Assembly (NCBI GenBank): GCA_965200795.1
Contig: CBDAVB010000035.1
Span: 186,001-250,000 of the forward strand
Reading direction: 5' to 3'
DNA length: 64,000 nt
Origin: Parashewanella sp965200795
GTDB lineage: Bacteria > Pseudomonadota > Gammaproteobacteria > Enterobacterales > Shewanellaceae
The position numbers and the translations under genes are program-made. Shown piece after piece: positions 1-8,218 of the stretch. The first letter of the stretch is position 1, and each line of letters opens with the position of its first letter. A model generated the notes under the pieces. The model made no database searches. It worked only from the letters and a program-made list of their open reading frames with translations, and was not told the origin of the DNA.

Positions 1-1161
1 CAGCATCTGCATTTAGATGCCAACATAAGAGGTTTATTCAATATCTTAACTCAACGTGAACCCGACTTGTGTAAACAAAGCTCTGAGCTGATTGTTTACG
101 GTGAATATATCGGCCCTAATTCACCGGGAGGTGACGTGTATATCTCAGAAGACGGTAAACATGAAGTCGCAAGAAATTCAGATGATTTACTGTCACAAAA
201 AAAACAAAAATCAGCGGTTAAAGCGTCGGAAAAACCAGAAACAAGAACAAAACATCAAGCTGATAAACAACAAGAAAGAGTTGACGCAAACGTTAAAAGG
301 TATTCTATACCCTACAAAGAAGATGATTTTTTTGCTTTTAAAGTCTGCGTAGACGAAAAACCGCTGCATTTTGATAAAATGACATGTTATCTGCAGGAAG
401 CCGGAATTAAACCGGTTATTGAGCTTAAACGAACACAAAGTTTACTTGAGGCGATTACCTTTGACACTTACACCTTAAAGACTCGTCATGAAGTGCATGA
501 TGATGATGAACATTGTCCTGAGATCCTTTATAACAGCAAAATGAATGACGATTCCGTTGTTTCTGTTACTGACCGAAATGGCTCAAAGTTCTGCAAGCTT
601 GCGGTTCAGGCTGAAGGTATTGTCATTCGGGCTTCTGATTTCAGCAGTGTCAATTTGGGAAAAAATAGATATGAGTTAGTGTACAAGAAGAAAACTGACC
701 TTCATAAAGAAAATGGCGATAACATTTTATTAAAACCTAAGACAACGGATAAAAAATATTTTGAACATATTGCAGATATTCATCGCAGGATTTCATTAGC
801 CAATGCCTTAACACTCGCTAAAGCTGATTCTAAGTTAATGAAACAGTTAACAGAAGGCAAATATGGCGTTTTCAGAACCGCTGTCATCAGAGTCGCAATC
901 TCTGAGCATGTTACTGAGCTGTCTAAGTATTTTGGCGAGGCTGATGTCACTCCCGTATCACCTAACCCGGATGTATCCGCTGTCAGCCCGGGTGTTAAAT
1001 CTCCGCAATTTACTAAAGCAACATTCGAAGAGATTGAGCATAAACAGAATTTATTTATCAAATATTGTGTAAAGCAGGCCGAGGCGGTGCTCAACGACAA
1101 AGTTTTGAAAAAAATGGTAAATGATATGAAACAAAATAAGGGGGATGATACGGAAAAGTAG
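1..1161 (+). CDS. hypothetical protein, 5'-partial
   Basis: The reading frame is open from the first base, so the gene starts upstream of the window; the TTG at 67 is only the first start-like codon inside it. The visible part is about 386 residues and ends with TAG at 1159-1161. It has a Lys/Gln-rich stretch near residues 65-95, a mixed alpha/beta middle, and a helical, charged C-terminus ending in Lys/Asp/Glu. I see no signal peptide, membrane segment or known catalytic motif. I do not recognise the family. It lies beside a parS-like site and an IS tandem and is AT-richer than the core genes, so it may be accessory DNA. Function unknown. Confidence 0.6.
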   Translation, partial: QHLHLDANIRGLFNILTQREPDLCKQSSELIVYGEYIGPNSPGGDVYISEDGKHEVARNSDDLLSQKKQKSAVKASEKPETRTKHQADKQQERVDANVKRYSIPYKEDDFFAFKVCVDEKPLHFDKMTCYLQEAGIKPVIELKRTQSLLEAITFDTYTLKTRHEVHDDDEHCPEILYNSKMNDDSVVSVTDRNGSKFCKLAVQAEGIVIRASDFSSVNLGKNRYELVYKKKTDLHKENGDNILLKPKTTDKKYFEHIADIHRRISLANALTLAKADSKLMKQLTEGKYGVFRTAVIRVAISEHVTELSKYFGEADVTPVSPNPDVSAVSPGVKSPQFTKATFEEIEHKQNLFIKYCVKQAEAVLNDKVLKKMVNDMKQNKGDDTEK

Positions 1162-1197
1162 CAGTTAACTAATGTTTTTTGTTTTTGTGATTTGATT

Positions 1198-1254
1198 CCT
1201 GCGAAAACGCAGGGTATTCGTATCCTTTTACAATAACGTCAGACACAGTGTCTG
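1198..1254 (+). terminator. possible terminator stem-loops after the first gene
   Basis: Two small perfect hairpins follow the stop codon: CCTGCG-AAAA-CGCAGG at 1198-1213, and CAGACAC-A-GTGTCTG at 1240-1254, which runs into a T-rich stretch. Either could end transcription of the upstream gene. No long T-run follows the first stem, so this is weakly supported. Confidence 0.3.
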
Positions 1255-1360
1255 TCTTTCCTGCTCCTTTTTGCGGGAGCGACGATGCGACCTATGTTTA
1301 ACCGCTTAAAGTTAAAGCAGAATTAAATTAAGATTTTAACTTAAACCTGAACTCCGACGA

Positions 1361-1376
1361 TGTTTCACGTGGAACA
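1361..1376. promoter_or_regulatory. parS-like ParB binding site 1
   Basis: TGTTTCACGTGGAACA differs by one base from a perfect palindrome and matches the chromosomal parS consensus (TGTTNCACGTGAAACA and its GGAACA variant). It is one of three such sites within 4.6 kb. ParB would spread from here to organise the origin region. It sits 25 bp upstream of the first IS5-like copy. Confidence 0.75.
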
Positions 1377-1401
1377 CCGCAAGTTTGTTTCGATATTACT
1401 T

Positions 1402-2926
1402 AGTCGGTACTGAAAAACATAACTTCAAGATTTAAAATGTACGGCATCTGATTTACGCAAAATTCAGAACCGTACCCAAAAGCAACATTTCTTATATTTC
1501 GCATCAATTTCACTACAAAATAGTCAAAACTCACCATCTTTTTCGAGCAAAAAGAAAATGGCTAACCACTTTCTCAAGTTCCAGGCACACGCAGCCATTA
1601 GAAGGTTTATTGAGTCGCCAACACTGCCCTTTAACCAGTTCTTATCTTACACAGCCTAAAATCACTCTTCAAATGCCCGATTACTTGTTCAATTGTTGCC
1701 CGTTTTTTACAGAGTTCACTTTTGCGTTTTCTCTTTGCTTGCGAGTCCCGTTTTAATGGCCGGCTAGGGATAACAACTTCTTGGTCAACATACTGCATAC
1801 ACCCTTTATAGCCTTTATCTACAACGGCTGTAGTGATTTTACTCTTTCGGTGTTTATGGGCATGGTCAAGTGCAGGTCTAAGCAATTTTGAGTCGTGTTC
1901 ATGTTTGTCATGACTGGGTTACACCAATGATTAATTGACTCTGCTCTGTGAGCACGACAGAAGCCTTTTTACCATACTCGTATGGCTTATGGTCTTTGCC
2001 TTTCCCTACGCAGTAAACATCGGGTTCATGAAGGCTGTAAATCTTGTTCTTGTCTTTACGTTGCTGTGTAATGACTTTTTCATAATTGGAAAAATTCTCT
2101 TTTTGTAAATCAAGGACATCTTGTGGAAGTTTGCGTTGTAGCTCCCTTAAAAGCTTACCTGCGATAACACGTAACCTTTTTAACGCTCTTCTGGCTTTGC
2201 TTCGATTTTTGGCATGTCTAAAGCTTCGACAGTCAATGCGTAGCTGTTTGACTTCTTTGACATAAGTACGTCTTTGCTTGATCCCAAATACTTTGGCTAG
2301 TTTATTGAGTCGGTTAACCACCTTGATGGCAAGCTTGCTATCTGTCGGATAAGTAATGGCTTTTTCTTGGACGGTTGTATCAACGTACACGGTGTCATCT
2401 TCAGCTTTGTCACCGTGTAAAGCCACAGATAATGCAAAGATTTTTTCACAGCCTTTTTCACCGATGCGCTTACGAAAAACACTGAGTTCACTGGCATCAC
2501 AAGGGCGTGCTGTTTGAAACTCTGTCTCACCACAAAACACTTGAAAATACACGTTCATCAGCCACTCATCGACCAAGGCTTCATCGCTGAGTTTGTAAAG
2601 TTGTTTGAGTATTAGCAAACCGCACATCAACCGAATTGGCTTCGCTTTACGGCCTAATTTTTTGTATAACGGCTTGAACTCTTCTTCCAACGCTCGCCAA
2701 TCAAAGGCATTAGCTAAAATGAGTAAAGGGTGAGTTTGCAGAAGTTGGTCTGTGATATTAAACAGACTGGCATGAGGTAAATTTGACGGGCTTTCTTTGA
2801 GCATTTTTAGCACCCAAAACGACCAGAAACCATAGGTTAACTATATCATTTCTGGTCGAAATTGAATGTATCAAATAGCTATATTTTATTATCGATCAGA
2901 ATGTTAGATGTTTTTCATGACCGACT
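1402..2926 (-). mobile_element. IS5-like element, copy 1 (defective)
   Basis: 1525 bp. The terminal inverted repeats are AGTCGGTACTGAAAAACAT on the left and AGTCGGTCATGAAAAACAT read inward on the right. It is flanked by the 4-bp direct repeat ACTT at 1398-1401 and 2927-2930. It is nearly identical to the copies at 2931-4445 and 21242-22760. The transposase gene runs on the minus strand and is frameshifted. The second ACTT is shared with copy 2, so the two elements lie in direct tandem. Confidence 0.9.
1631..2813 (-). pseudogene. IS5-family transposase, frameshifted
   Basis: The first 298 or so residues (1908-2813) match the intact 427-residue transposase at 21364-22647: a DUF772-type N-terminal domain, then the first catalytic Asp in VYVDTTVQEKAI. 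An extra G near 1913-1917 shifts the frame. The C-terminal part, with VVDKGYKG and the catalytic Glu region (ATIEQVIGHL), continues in another frame (1631-1885). A 5-base insertion near 1641-1650 then ends it early as CKIRTG. The Glu region reads EQ where the other copies read EP. It is inactive unless rescued in trans. Confidence 0.9.
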
Positions 2927-2930
2927 ACTT

Positions 2931-4445
2931 AGTCGGTACTGAAAAACATAACTTCAAGATTTAAAATGTACGGCATCTGATTTACGCAAAATTCAGAGCC
3001 GTACCCAAAAGCAACATTTCTTATATTTCGCATCAATTTCACTACAAAATAACCAAAACTCACCATCTTTTTCGAGCAAAAAGAAAATGGCTAACCACTT
3101 TCTCAGGTTCCAGGCACACGCAGCCGTTAGAAGGTTTATTGAGTCGCCAACACTGCCTTTTAACCAGTTCTTAAGAGCCTAAAATCACTCTTCAAATGCC
3201 CGATTACTGGTTCAATTGTTGCCCGTTTTTTACAGAGTTCACTTTTGCGTTTTCTCTTTGCTTGCGAGTCCCGTTTTAATGGCCGGCTAGGGATAACAAC
3301 TTCTTGGTCAACATACTGCATACACCCTTTATAGCCTTTATCTACAACGGCTGTAGTGATTTTACTCTTTCGGTGTTTATGGGCGTCAAGTGCAGGTCTA
3401 AGCAATTTTGAGTCGTGTTCATGTTTGTCATGACTGGTTACACCAATGATTAATTGACTCTGCTCTGTGAGCACGACAGAAGCCTTTTTACCATACTCGT
3501 ATGGCTTATGGTCTTTGCCTTTCCCTACGCAGTAAACATCGGGTTCATGAAGGCTGTAAATCTTGTTCTTGTCTTTACGTTGCTGTGTAATGACTTTTTC
3601 ATAATTGGAAAAATTCTCTTTTTGTAAATCAAGGACATCTTGTGGAAGTTTGCGTTGTAGCTCCCTTAAAAGCTTACCTGCGATAACACGTAACCTTTTT
3701 AACGCTCTTCTGGCTTTGCTTCGATTTTTGGCATGTCTAAAGCTTCGACAGTCAATGCGTAGCTGTTTGACTTCTTTGACATAAGTACGTCTTTGCTTGA
3801 TCCCAAATACTTTGGCTAGTTTATTGAGTCGGTTAACCACCTTGATGGCAAGCTTGCTATCTGTCGGATAAGTAATGGCTTTTTCTTGGACGGTTGTATC
3901 AACGTACACGGTGTCATCTTCAGCTTTGTCACCGTGTAGCGCCACAGATAATGCAAAGATTTTTTCACAGCCTTTTTCACCGATGCGCTTACGAAAAACA
4001 CTGAGTTCACTGGCATCACAAGGGCGTGCTGTTTGAAACTCTGTCTCACCACAAAACACTTGAAAATACACGTTCATCAGCCACTCATCGACCAAGGCTT
4101 CATCGCTCAATTTGTAGAGCTGCTTGAGTATTAGCAAACCGCACATCAACCGAATTGGCTTCGCTTTACGGCCTAATTTTTTGTATAACGGCTTGAACTC
4201 TTCTTCCAACGCTCGCCAATCAAAGGCATTAGCTAAAATGAGTAAAGGGTGAGTTTGCAGAAGCTGTTCTGTGATATCAAACAGACTGTCGTGAGGTAAA
4301 TTTGACGGACTTTCTTTGAGCATTTTTAGCACCCAAAACGACCAGAAACCGTAGGTTCACTATATCATTTCTGGTCGAAATTGAATGCATTAAATAGCTA
4401 TATTTTATTATCGATCAGAATGTTAGATGTTTTTCATGGCCGACT
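2931..4445 (-). mobile_element. IS5-like element, copy 2 (tandem with copy 1)
   Basis: 1515 bp, in the same orientation as copy 1 and separated from it only by ACTT (2927-2930), with ACTT again at 4446-4449. The layout is therefore ACTT-IS-ACTT-IS-ACTT. This fits insertion of a tandem dimer, or a second insertion into the same target. The right terminus has one base change (GGCCGACT rather than GACCGACT). Confidence 0.9.
3160..4332 (-). CDS. IS5-family transposase, C-terminally truncated
   Basis: 390 residues against 427 in the intact copy. The DDE elements are present: Asp in VYVDTTVQ, Asp in VVDKGYKG, and Glu in ATIEPVIGHL. A small in-frame deletion (the His of LDHAHKH is lost) and a one-base deletion near 3172-3176 replace the last ~38 residues with LLRTG. 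The lost tail includes the conserved NLRKW-type end seen in copy 3. It may be inactive, but the catalytic triad is intact. The start ATG at 4332 matches the other copies. Confidence 0.85.
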   Translation of the reverse strand: MLKMLKESPSNLPHDSLFDITEQLLQTHPLLILANAFDWRALEEEFKPLYKKLGRKAKPIRLMCGLLILKQLYKLSDEALVDEWLMNVYFQVFCGETEFQTARPCDASELSVFRKRIGEKGCEKIFALSVALHGDKAEDDTVYVDTTVQEKAITYPTDSKLAIKVVNRLNKLAKVFGIKQRRTYVKEVKQLRIDCRSFRHAKNRSKARRALKRLRVIAGKLLRELQRKLPQDVLDLQKENFSNYEKVITQQRKDKNKIYSLHEPDVYCVGKGKDHKPYEYGKKASVVLTEQSQLIIGVTSHDKHEHDSKLLRPALDAHKHRKSKITTAVVDKGYKGCMQYVDQEVVIPSRPLKRDSQAKRKRKSELCKKRATIEPVIGHLKSDFRLLRTG

Positions 4446-4529
4446 ACTTATCGGTAAGAGCGGTTCAGTAACTTGGTATTATATTCAATCTTACACATCC
4501 AAATAGCTTTGGCTGAAAATATTACTGAA

Positions 4530-5203
4530 ATGAACGACTATTGCTGTTTTGCGGCAAACAATGATCAAACTGATTTATTGCCATATCGTCGATACTGTGA
4601 GCTGCCTGCATTTGCCAGATTGATCGGTGATTTAACGGATTCAGCGGTATTGATATCGCTCGTGGTACCGGAATTATCACAAAATTTCTGTCTTCACTAA
4701 ACGCTTGCGTCTGTTGATGCGATTGATATTAACGAAGCTATGTTATCCGTTGCTAAGGCAAGAGATTATCAAAATAGCGGCGTCACTTTTTTATTCGGTG
4801 ACTTCTGGCACTATGTTTTTCACCGCCGATACGATGTCGCGGTTTCGGCGTTTGTTATAAACGAAATGAGAACCTTAAATCAACTTAATTATTTTGCGTC
4901 GGCACTTAATCAATGTTTGTTTAACGGCGGTCGTATTGGTATTGAGTTTGATAATGCTCTGGCGTGCGCGGCAAAAGAGACTGGTCAAAATCCGGGATAA
5001 ATAATTATCATATCACGCACCACAATGACGGGCTTTACGATTATGCGTTGACCATTTTACTTGACAGCGGTGATTTAACCCTTAATTGAACGTACTTTTC
5101 TGAGCGGCAGATCAAGGCGGCTTTGTTAGGAAACGGGTTCACTGAGATTGGTTTTCATGACTTATTCGTACCTGAACGCAATATTCCGTCACCGGGTCGA
5201 TGA
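4530..5203 (+). pseudogene. class I SAM-dependent methyltransferase, decayed
   Basis: Fragments in several frames form a recognisable Rossmann-fold methyltransferase. An N-terminal part (4530-4660, MNDYCCFAANN and following) leads to motif I, DIARGTG, readable near 4650-4670 only after a frameshift. Another shift near 4715 leads to motif II (DAIDINEAML, 4714-4750) and a central part to about 5000. A degraded tail holds a stop at 5087-5089 before FTEIGFHDLF near 5140. At least three frameshifts or stops make it non-functional. It abuts the IS tandem. The specific methylation substrate cannot be told. Confidence 0.7.
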
Positions 5204-5300
5204 CTGCTGGGCGGAATTTGAACAATGAGCTTCTGACTCGGTGTGCTACGGCTAAAAACATGATTGATTTTTTATTTCCGTTCCAAATCAACAGCAAAAA

Positions 5301-5322
5301 GGGTGTTTCACGTGAAACACCC
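5301..5322. promoter_or_regulatory. parS-like ParB binding site 2
   Basis: TGTTTCACGTGAAACA at 5304-5319 is a perfect match to the canonical chromosomal parS 16-mer, inside a 22-bp perfect palindrome (5301-5322). The palindrome is preceded by A5 and followed by TTT, so it could also fold as a transcript hairpin. The exact match to parS makes a partition site the better reading. Confidence 0.85.
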
Positions 5323-5564
5323 TTTCAATTTCAAACGTTGAAAATCTGTGATATAAGCTGCAAAAAGCATTTTGACGTATAAATGCCAAATAGCGGCTGG
5401 CGGTGAAATCTTTACGGGCGACTGAGCATTGTGAGTCCGGGGCTCCGGGGCGTCCCCGTTCTGAGCTGAAGGCGATGTATTTATTGTCCGGGCTGTAAAA
5501 CGGCTGCGTTTGCCATGCAACGCCTTCGGCTAAAAAAGTTCGGCTAAAGATTCGGTTTTACCTC

Positions 5565-5816
5565 TTAAGCTTTCAGCCCTTTTTTTATCAGGTAATGATA
5601 AGGTGTGACTTCAGTGTTACTAGCGATAAGGGTGTGATCCATAAATTCACAAAAACTCGGGATATCGCGCGTCGTCGCCGGATCATCAGCAATGATCAGT
5701 AAGGTTTCACCGTCCCGCATATGACGGACTTTTTTCCGAACCAGCATCACAGGCTCGGGACAACGTAAACCAAGAGCATCCAGCTGGTGGTTAGCTGAGT
5801 CAAAAACATCGGACAT
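5565..5816 (-). CDS. tusA: sulfurtransferase TusA
   Basis: 83 residues, the family's usual length. TusA accepts persulfide sulfur from IscS and passes it to the TusBCD/E relay for 2-thiolation of tRNA wobble uridine (mnm5s2U), in the cytoplasm. The conserved LGLRCPEPVM segment near residues 15-24 holds the active Cys in the CPxP motif, and the two-layer alpha/beta sandwich pattern is complete. It is flanked by parS sites 2 and 3. In Shewanella-type genomes tusA also lies close to fadAB near the origin. No strong Shine-Dalgarno sequence is seen before the ATG. Confidence 0.95.
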   Translation of the reverse strand: MSDVFDSANHQLDALGLRCPEPVMLVRKKVRHMRDGETLLIIADDPATTRDIPSFCEFMDHTLIASNTEVTPYHYLIKKGLKA

Positions 5817-5914
5817 AAGACTATCATAATTAATACTAAACGAATTAGCCGGCTATTTTACTCTCAGCGAAAGCTAAAACCAAGCTGATGAATCTACAGT
5901 CAGAAGCGGATCAA

Positions 5915-5930
5915 TGTTTCACGTGAAACA
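5915..5930. promoter_or_regulatory. parS-like ParB binding site 3
   Basis: TGTTTCACGTGAAACA, a perfect canonical parS palindrome, 611 bp from site 2, in the intergenic space between tusA and the USP-like gene. There is no terminator-like T-run, which supports a protein-binding role. Confidence 0.85.
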
Positions 5931-6026
5931 CGCTTAAAAGCTCAGGCATCTGTGATGTGACTTGAGCGGGTACTTATAAGCGCTGAATATAAACGTCGTA
6001 ATGATTAAAAACTTATCGGCCGCTAC

Positions 6027-8216
6027 TTAATCGTGCTGTTCTCTTGGTGTGCCATTAACGGCGGGCTTCGCAACATCCCGCTCGAGAAGGTAAATATAGC
6101 CGCTCAGCTTTTGATAACGGCAAAACGACTCTAAACTCGTTAATTGATTTTCCGGATCCAGTTGATTGACCGCGATATAGCTTTTCCAGTCTGTAGCCGT
6201 TTCATCATCATACACGACTGCCCGCGCCTTGTTATCAGTAAGCTTAAGCATAATGTAATGGCCGGAACCAATAGTATCGCCTGAGTGGCAAATGACAGCT
6301 GAAACTTTGAACTTAACGTCTCTCGTTTGCTTGGTGTCATTAAAATAAGTCGGAATGATCACCTCATTGTTATTGATCACGTTACAAAGTACTTCTAAGC
6401 CGACATTTTTGTTTTTTTTGAATAGCTTTTTACATTCATTATTAAATAACTTAACTTGTAATAATGTCTTAACCGGCAGTGCCGCCTCTGACACGGCGGC
6501 AAATTGTAATTGCCGTGTGATACCCTTATCAGGTATGTGACTGAATTTCTGTTCCGTTTCATCAGGCCACGTGTAACGCTCACTCGCTTCTAATCTCTCA
6601 GGTTCGCAAAATCTCCTTAATGCTTCACTGAGTTCAAAATTACTCGCTTTTGACGTAATAAGGTTATCAACCGGCACCCTTATACAGTGATACGGGACTT
6701 GTGTGGTTTTCACGGACTGATGTAAAACGGTATTGCCGGCCTTATTAATAAGGCAGGTTACGTTTCTTTCTGAGAAATTTAATTGAGGGATCCGCTGTCC
6801 TCCCAATTCAATAATGATCTGGCAGATAAATTCATCGGCGTCCCGCTGGCTGAAGTTGCGGTAATTAATATAAGCGCTTTTCAGAGGCTGCGCTTCGGGG
6901 GGGGTGTCAGAAACCGTTAACCGCGGCTCCGCTGAGAAAGCATCCGCATTTATCGGTAAAAATCTCTGCAGGCTGTATTTGCCGCTTGCAACGGCATATT
7001 CCGCGAGCGCCTGAAAAAACTGTTGTTGATATGCCACGGGTGCTGATACAGAGGCTTCAGTTAACTCTGCCGATAGTTGATCCAACAGCAAAAAGAAACT
7101 TTCATTCAAATTACTGTAAGCTTTAATCAGGTTACTGATATCTTTCAGACCGTCGCCGCCGAAGTCATGCGCTAAAAGATCTTCCGGTTTCATGTTGTTA
7201 TATTGCTGAGCAAGCTTTAATGCCCGCTGTTTTTTCTGTTCGCACTGTAGCTCATATTCTCTGTCTCTCTCTTTTTGTGTCGTAAGTTTAGACCCTGGTA
7301 CAGGCGGAAGCGCGGACCAGATATAGTCAAACAGGCTTGTCTCAGGCAGCTGCCCCCTGAGTGATGAAACGTGTTCCGGATCCAGCCAGTTCAGTTTAAG
7401 GATCTGAAAGCAGGCCGACGCGAAACAGGTGTTACCGAAATTATAGAGTCCGGTCGCAGACTTAACGCCGGGAATCGCAATTATTTTGGCCACGGGCCCG
7501 TGAGTTTTTTCTAAAAACTCAGTATAAAGCTTGTCTGTGAATTCAGTGATGGTGTCTAATGCCTCTTCATATTTTTGAGGTTTTTTGCCTTCCCCGATAT
7601 CAAAGTAATTGGTATACGTAGTCCCGAGCAATGAAATACATGTGCTGTGAAAGCTGGTCATTTTGAAATAATGGATGAAGTCCTCATCTTTAATTTCGCT
7701 TTTTTTCCGCTGTAAGTGTCTGAATTTTTTTATCGCATTCAACAGATAAATGACCGAATACTCTGATGTGTCAACATCTTTTAACAAAGCCTTAGCTTCT
7801 TCAGCGCGTCTGATGAGATCTAATTTGACGGCATGTTCGAAGAGCGGCGCCTTAAGGTCGTCAAGGTCAGGAGGAAGAATTAACTCATCATTTTGCGTTT
7901 TGTAATCATCTTCATCCTTTCTGCGGCCATTTTTGGGGTTGTGCTCATCAATACAATAGGTGACTTTATCACTACGGAAAAAACATCTAAGATTTAAATC
8001 AGGCAGGGTAATTACTACCCAATAATTAAGCGGTGGTTGATCAACTGAAGTATTGAAAGGCACTACTTTGATATCAATGTTTTTGATATTTAACGGCCTG
8101 ATGTCGTATTCAAAACAGTGTTTTGCGCTTTGATGGTCATCGCAGCGTAAAAGCCTGACTCTTCTACACAAATCTAAATTAAATTGAACTTTTTTAAAAC
8201 CCGTTGATCTGATCAA
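6027..8216 (-). CDS. USP-family ubiquitin carboxyl-terminal hydrolase-like protein (candidate effector)
   Basis: 729 residues from a TTG at 8216; the true 5' end was probably removed by the adjacent IS. Residues 1-250 are not recognisable. Residues 256-713 carry the ordered hallmarks of eukaryotic USP (peptidase C19) enzymes. The Cys box GLYNFGNTCFASACFQ has Cys264 and, five residues before it, Asn259 in the oxyanion position. The QQDA-type box is SQRDADEFICQ (455-465). The His box is SGHYIMLKL with His653. Asp670 in VVYDDE lies 17 residues after the His, the same spacing as in human USP7. A terminal SGYIYLLER (705-713) resembles the usual AYxLxYER end. The CxxC zinc ribbon of many USPs is missing. 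By family it would cleave ubiquitin from host proteins; secretion is inferred from nearby T3SS genes. Alternatives are a catalytically dead or non-ubiquitin protease. Confidence 0.85.
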   Translation of the reverse strand: MIRSTGFKKVQFNLDLCRRVRLLRCDDHQSAKHCFEYDIRPLNIKNIDIKVVPFNTSVDQPPLNYWVVITLPDLNLRCFFRSDKVTYCIDEHNPKNGRRKDEDDYKTQNDELILPPDLDDLKAPLFEHAVKLDLIRRAEEAKALLKDVDTSEYSVIYLLNAIKKFRHLQRKKSEIKDEDFIHYFKMTSFHSTCISLLGTTYTNYFDIGEGKKPQKYEEALDTITEFTDKLYTEFLEKTHGPVAKIIAIPGVKSATGLYNFGNTCFASACFQILKLNWLDPEHVSSLRGQLPETSLFDYIWSALPPVPGSKLTTQKERDREYELQCEQKKQRALKLAQQYNNMKPEDLLAHDFGGDGLKDISNLIKAYSNLNESFFLLLDQLSAELTEASVSAPVAYQQQFFQALAEYAVASGKYSLQRFLPINADAFSAEPRLTVSDTPPEAQPLKSAYINYRNFSQRDADEFICQIIIELGGQRIPQLNFSERNVTCLINKAGNTVLHQSVKTTQVPYHCIRVPVDNLITSKASNFELSEALRRFCEPERLEASERYTWPDETEQKFSHIPDKGITRQLQFAAVSEAALPVKTLLQVKLFNNECKKLFKKNKNVGLEVLCNVINNNEVIIPTYFNDTKQTRDVKFKVSAVICHSGDTIGSGHYIMLKLTDNKARAVVYDDETATDWKSYIAVNQLDPENQLTSLESFCRYQKLSGYIYLLERDVAKPAVNGTPREQHD

Positions 8217-8218
8217 GA
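8206..8218. repeat. 13-bp direct repeat, left flank of the IS4-like element
   Basis: GATCTGATCAAGA is found here and again at 9673-9685, immediately bracketing the IS4/IS50-like element. The length fits the target duplications of the IS4 family (about 9-13 bp). Confidence 0.75.

Noticed and set aside
5200..5520. Open frames on both strands around parS site 2
   Set aside because: They read through the parS palindrome, lack ribosome sites and have arbitrary composition.
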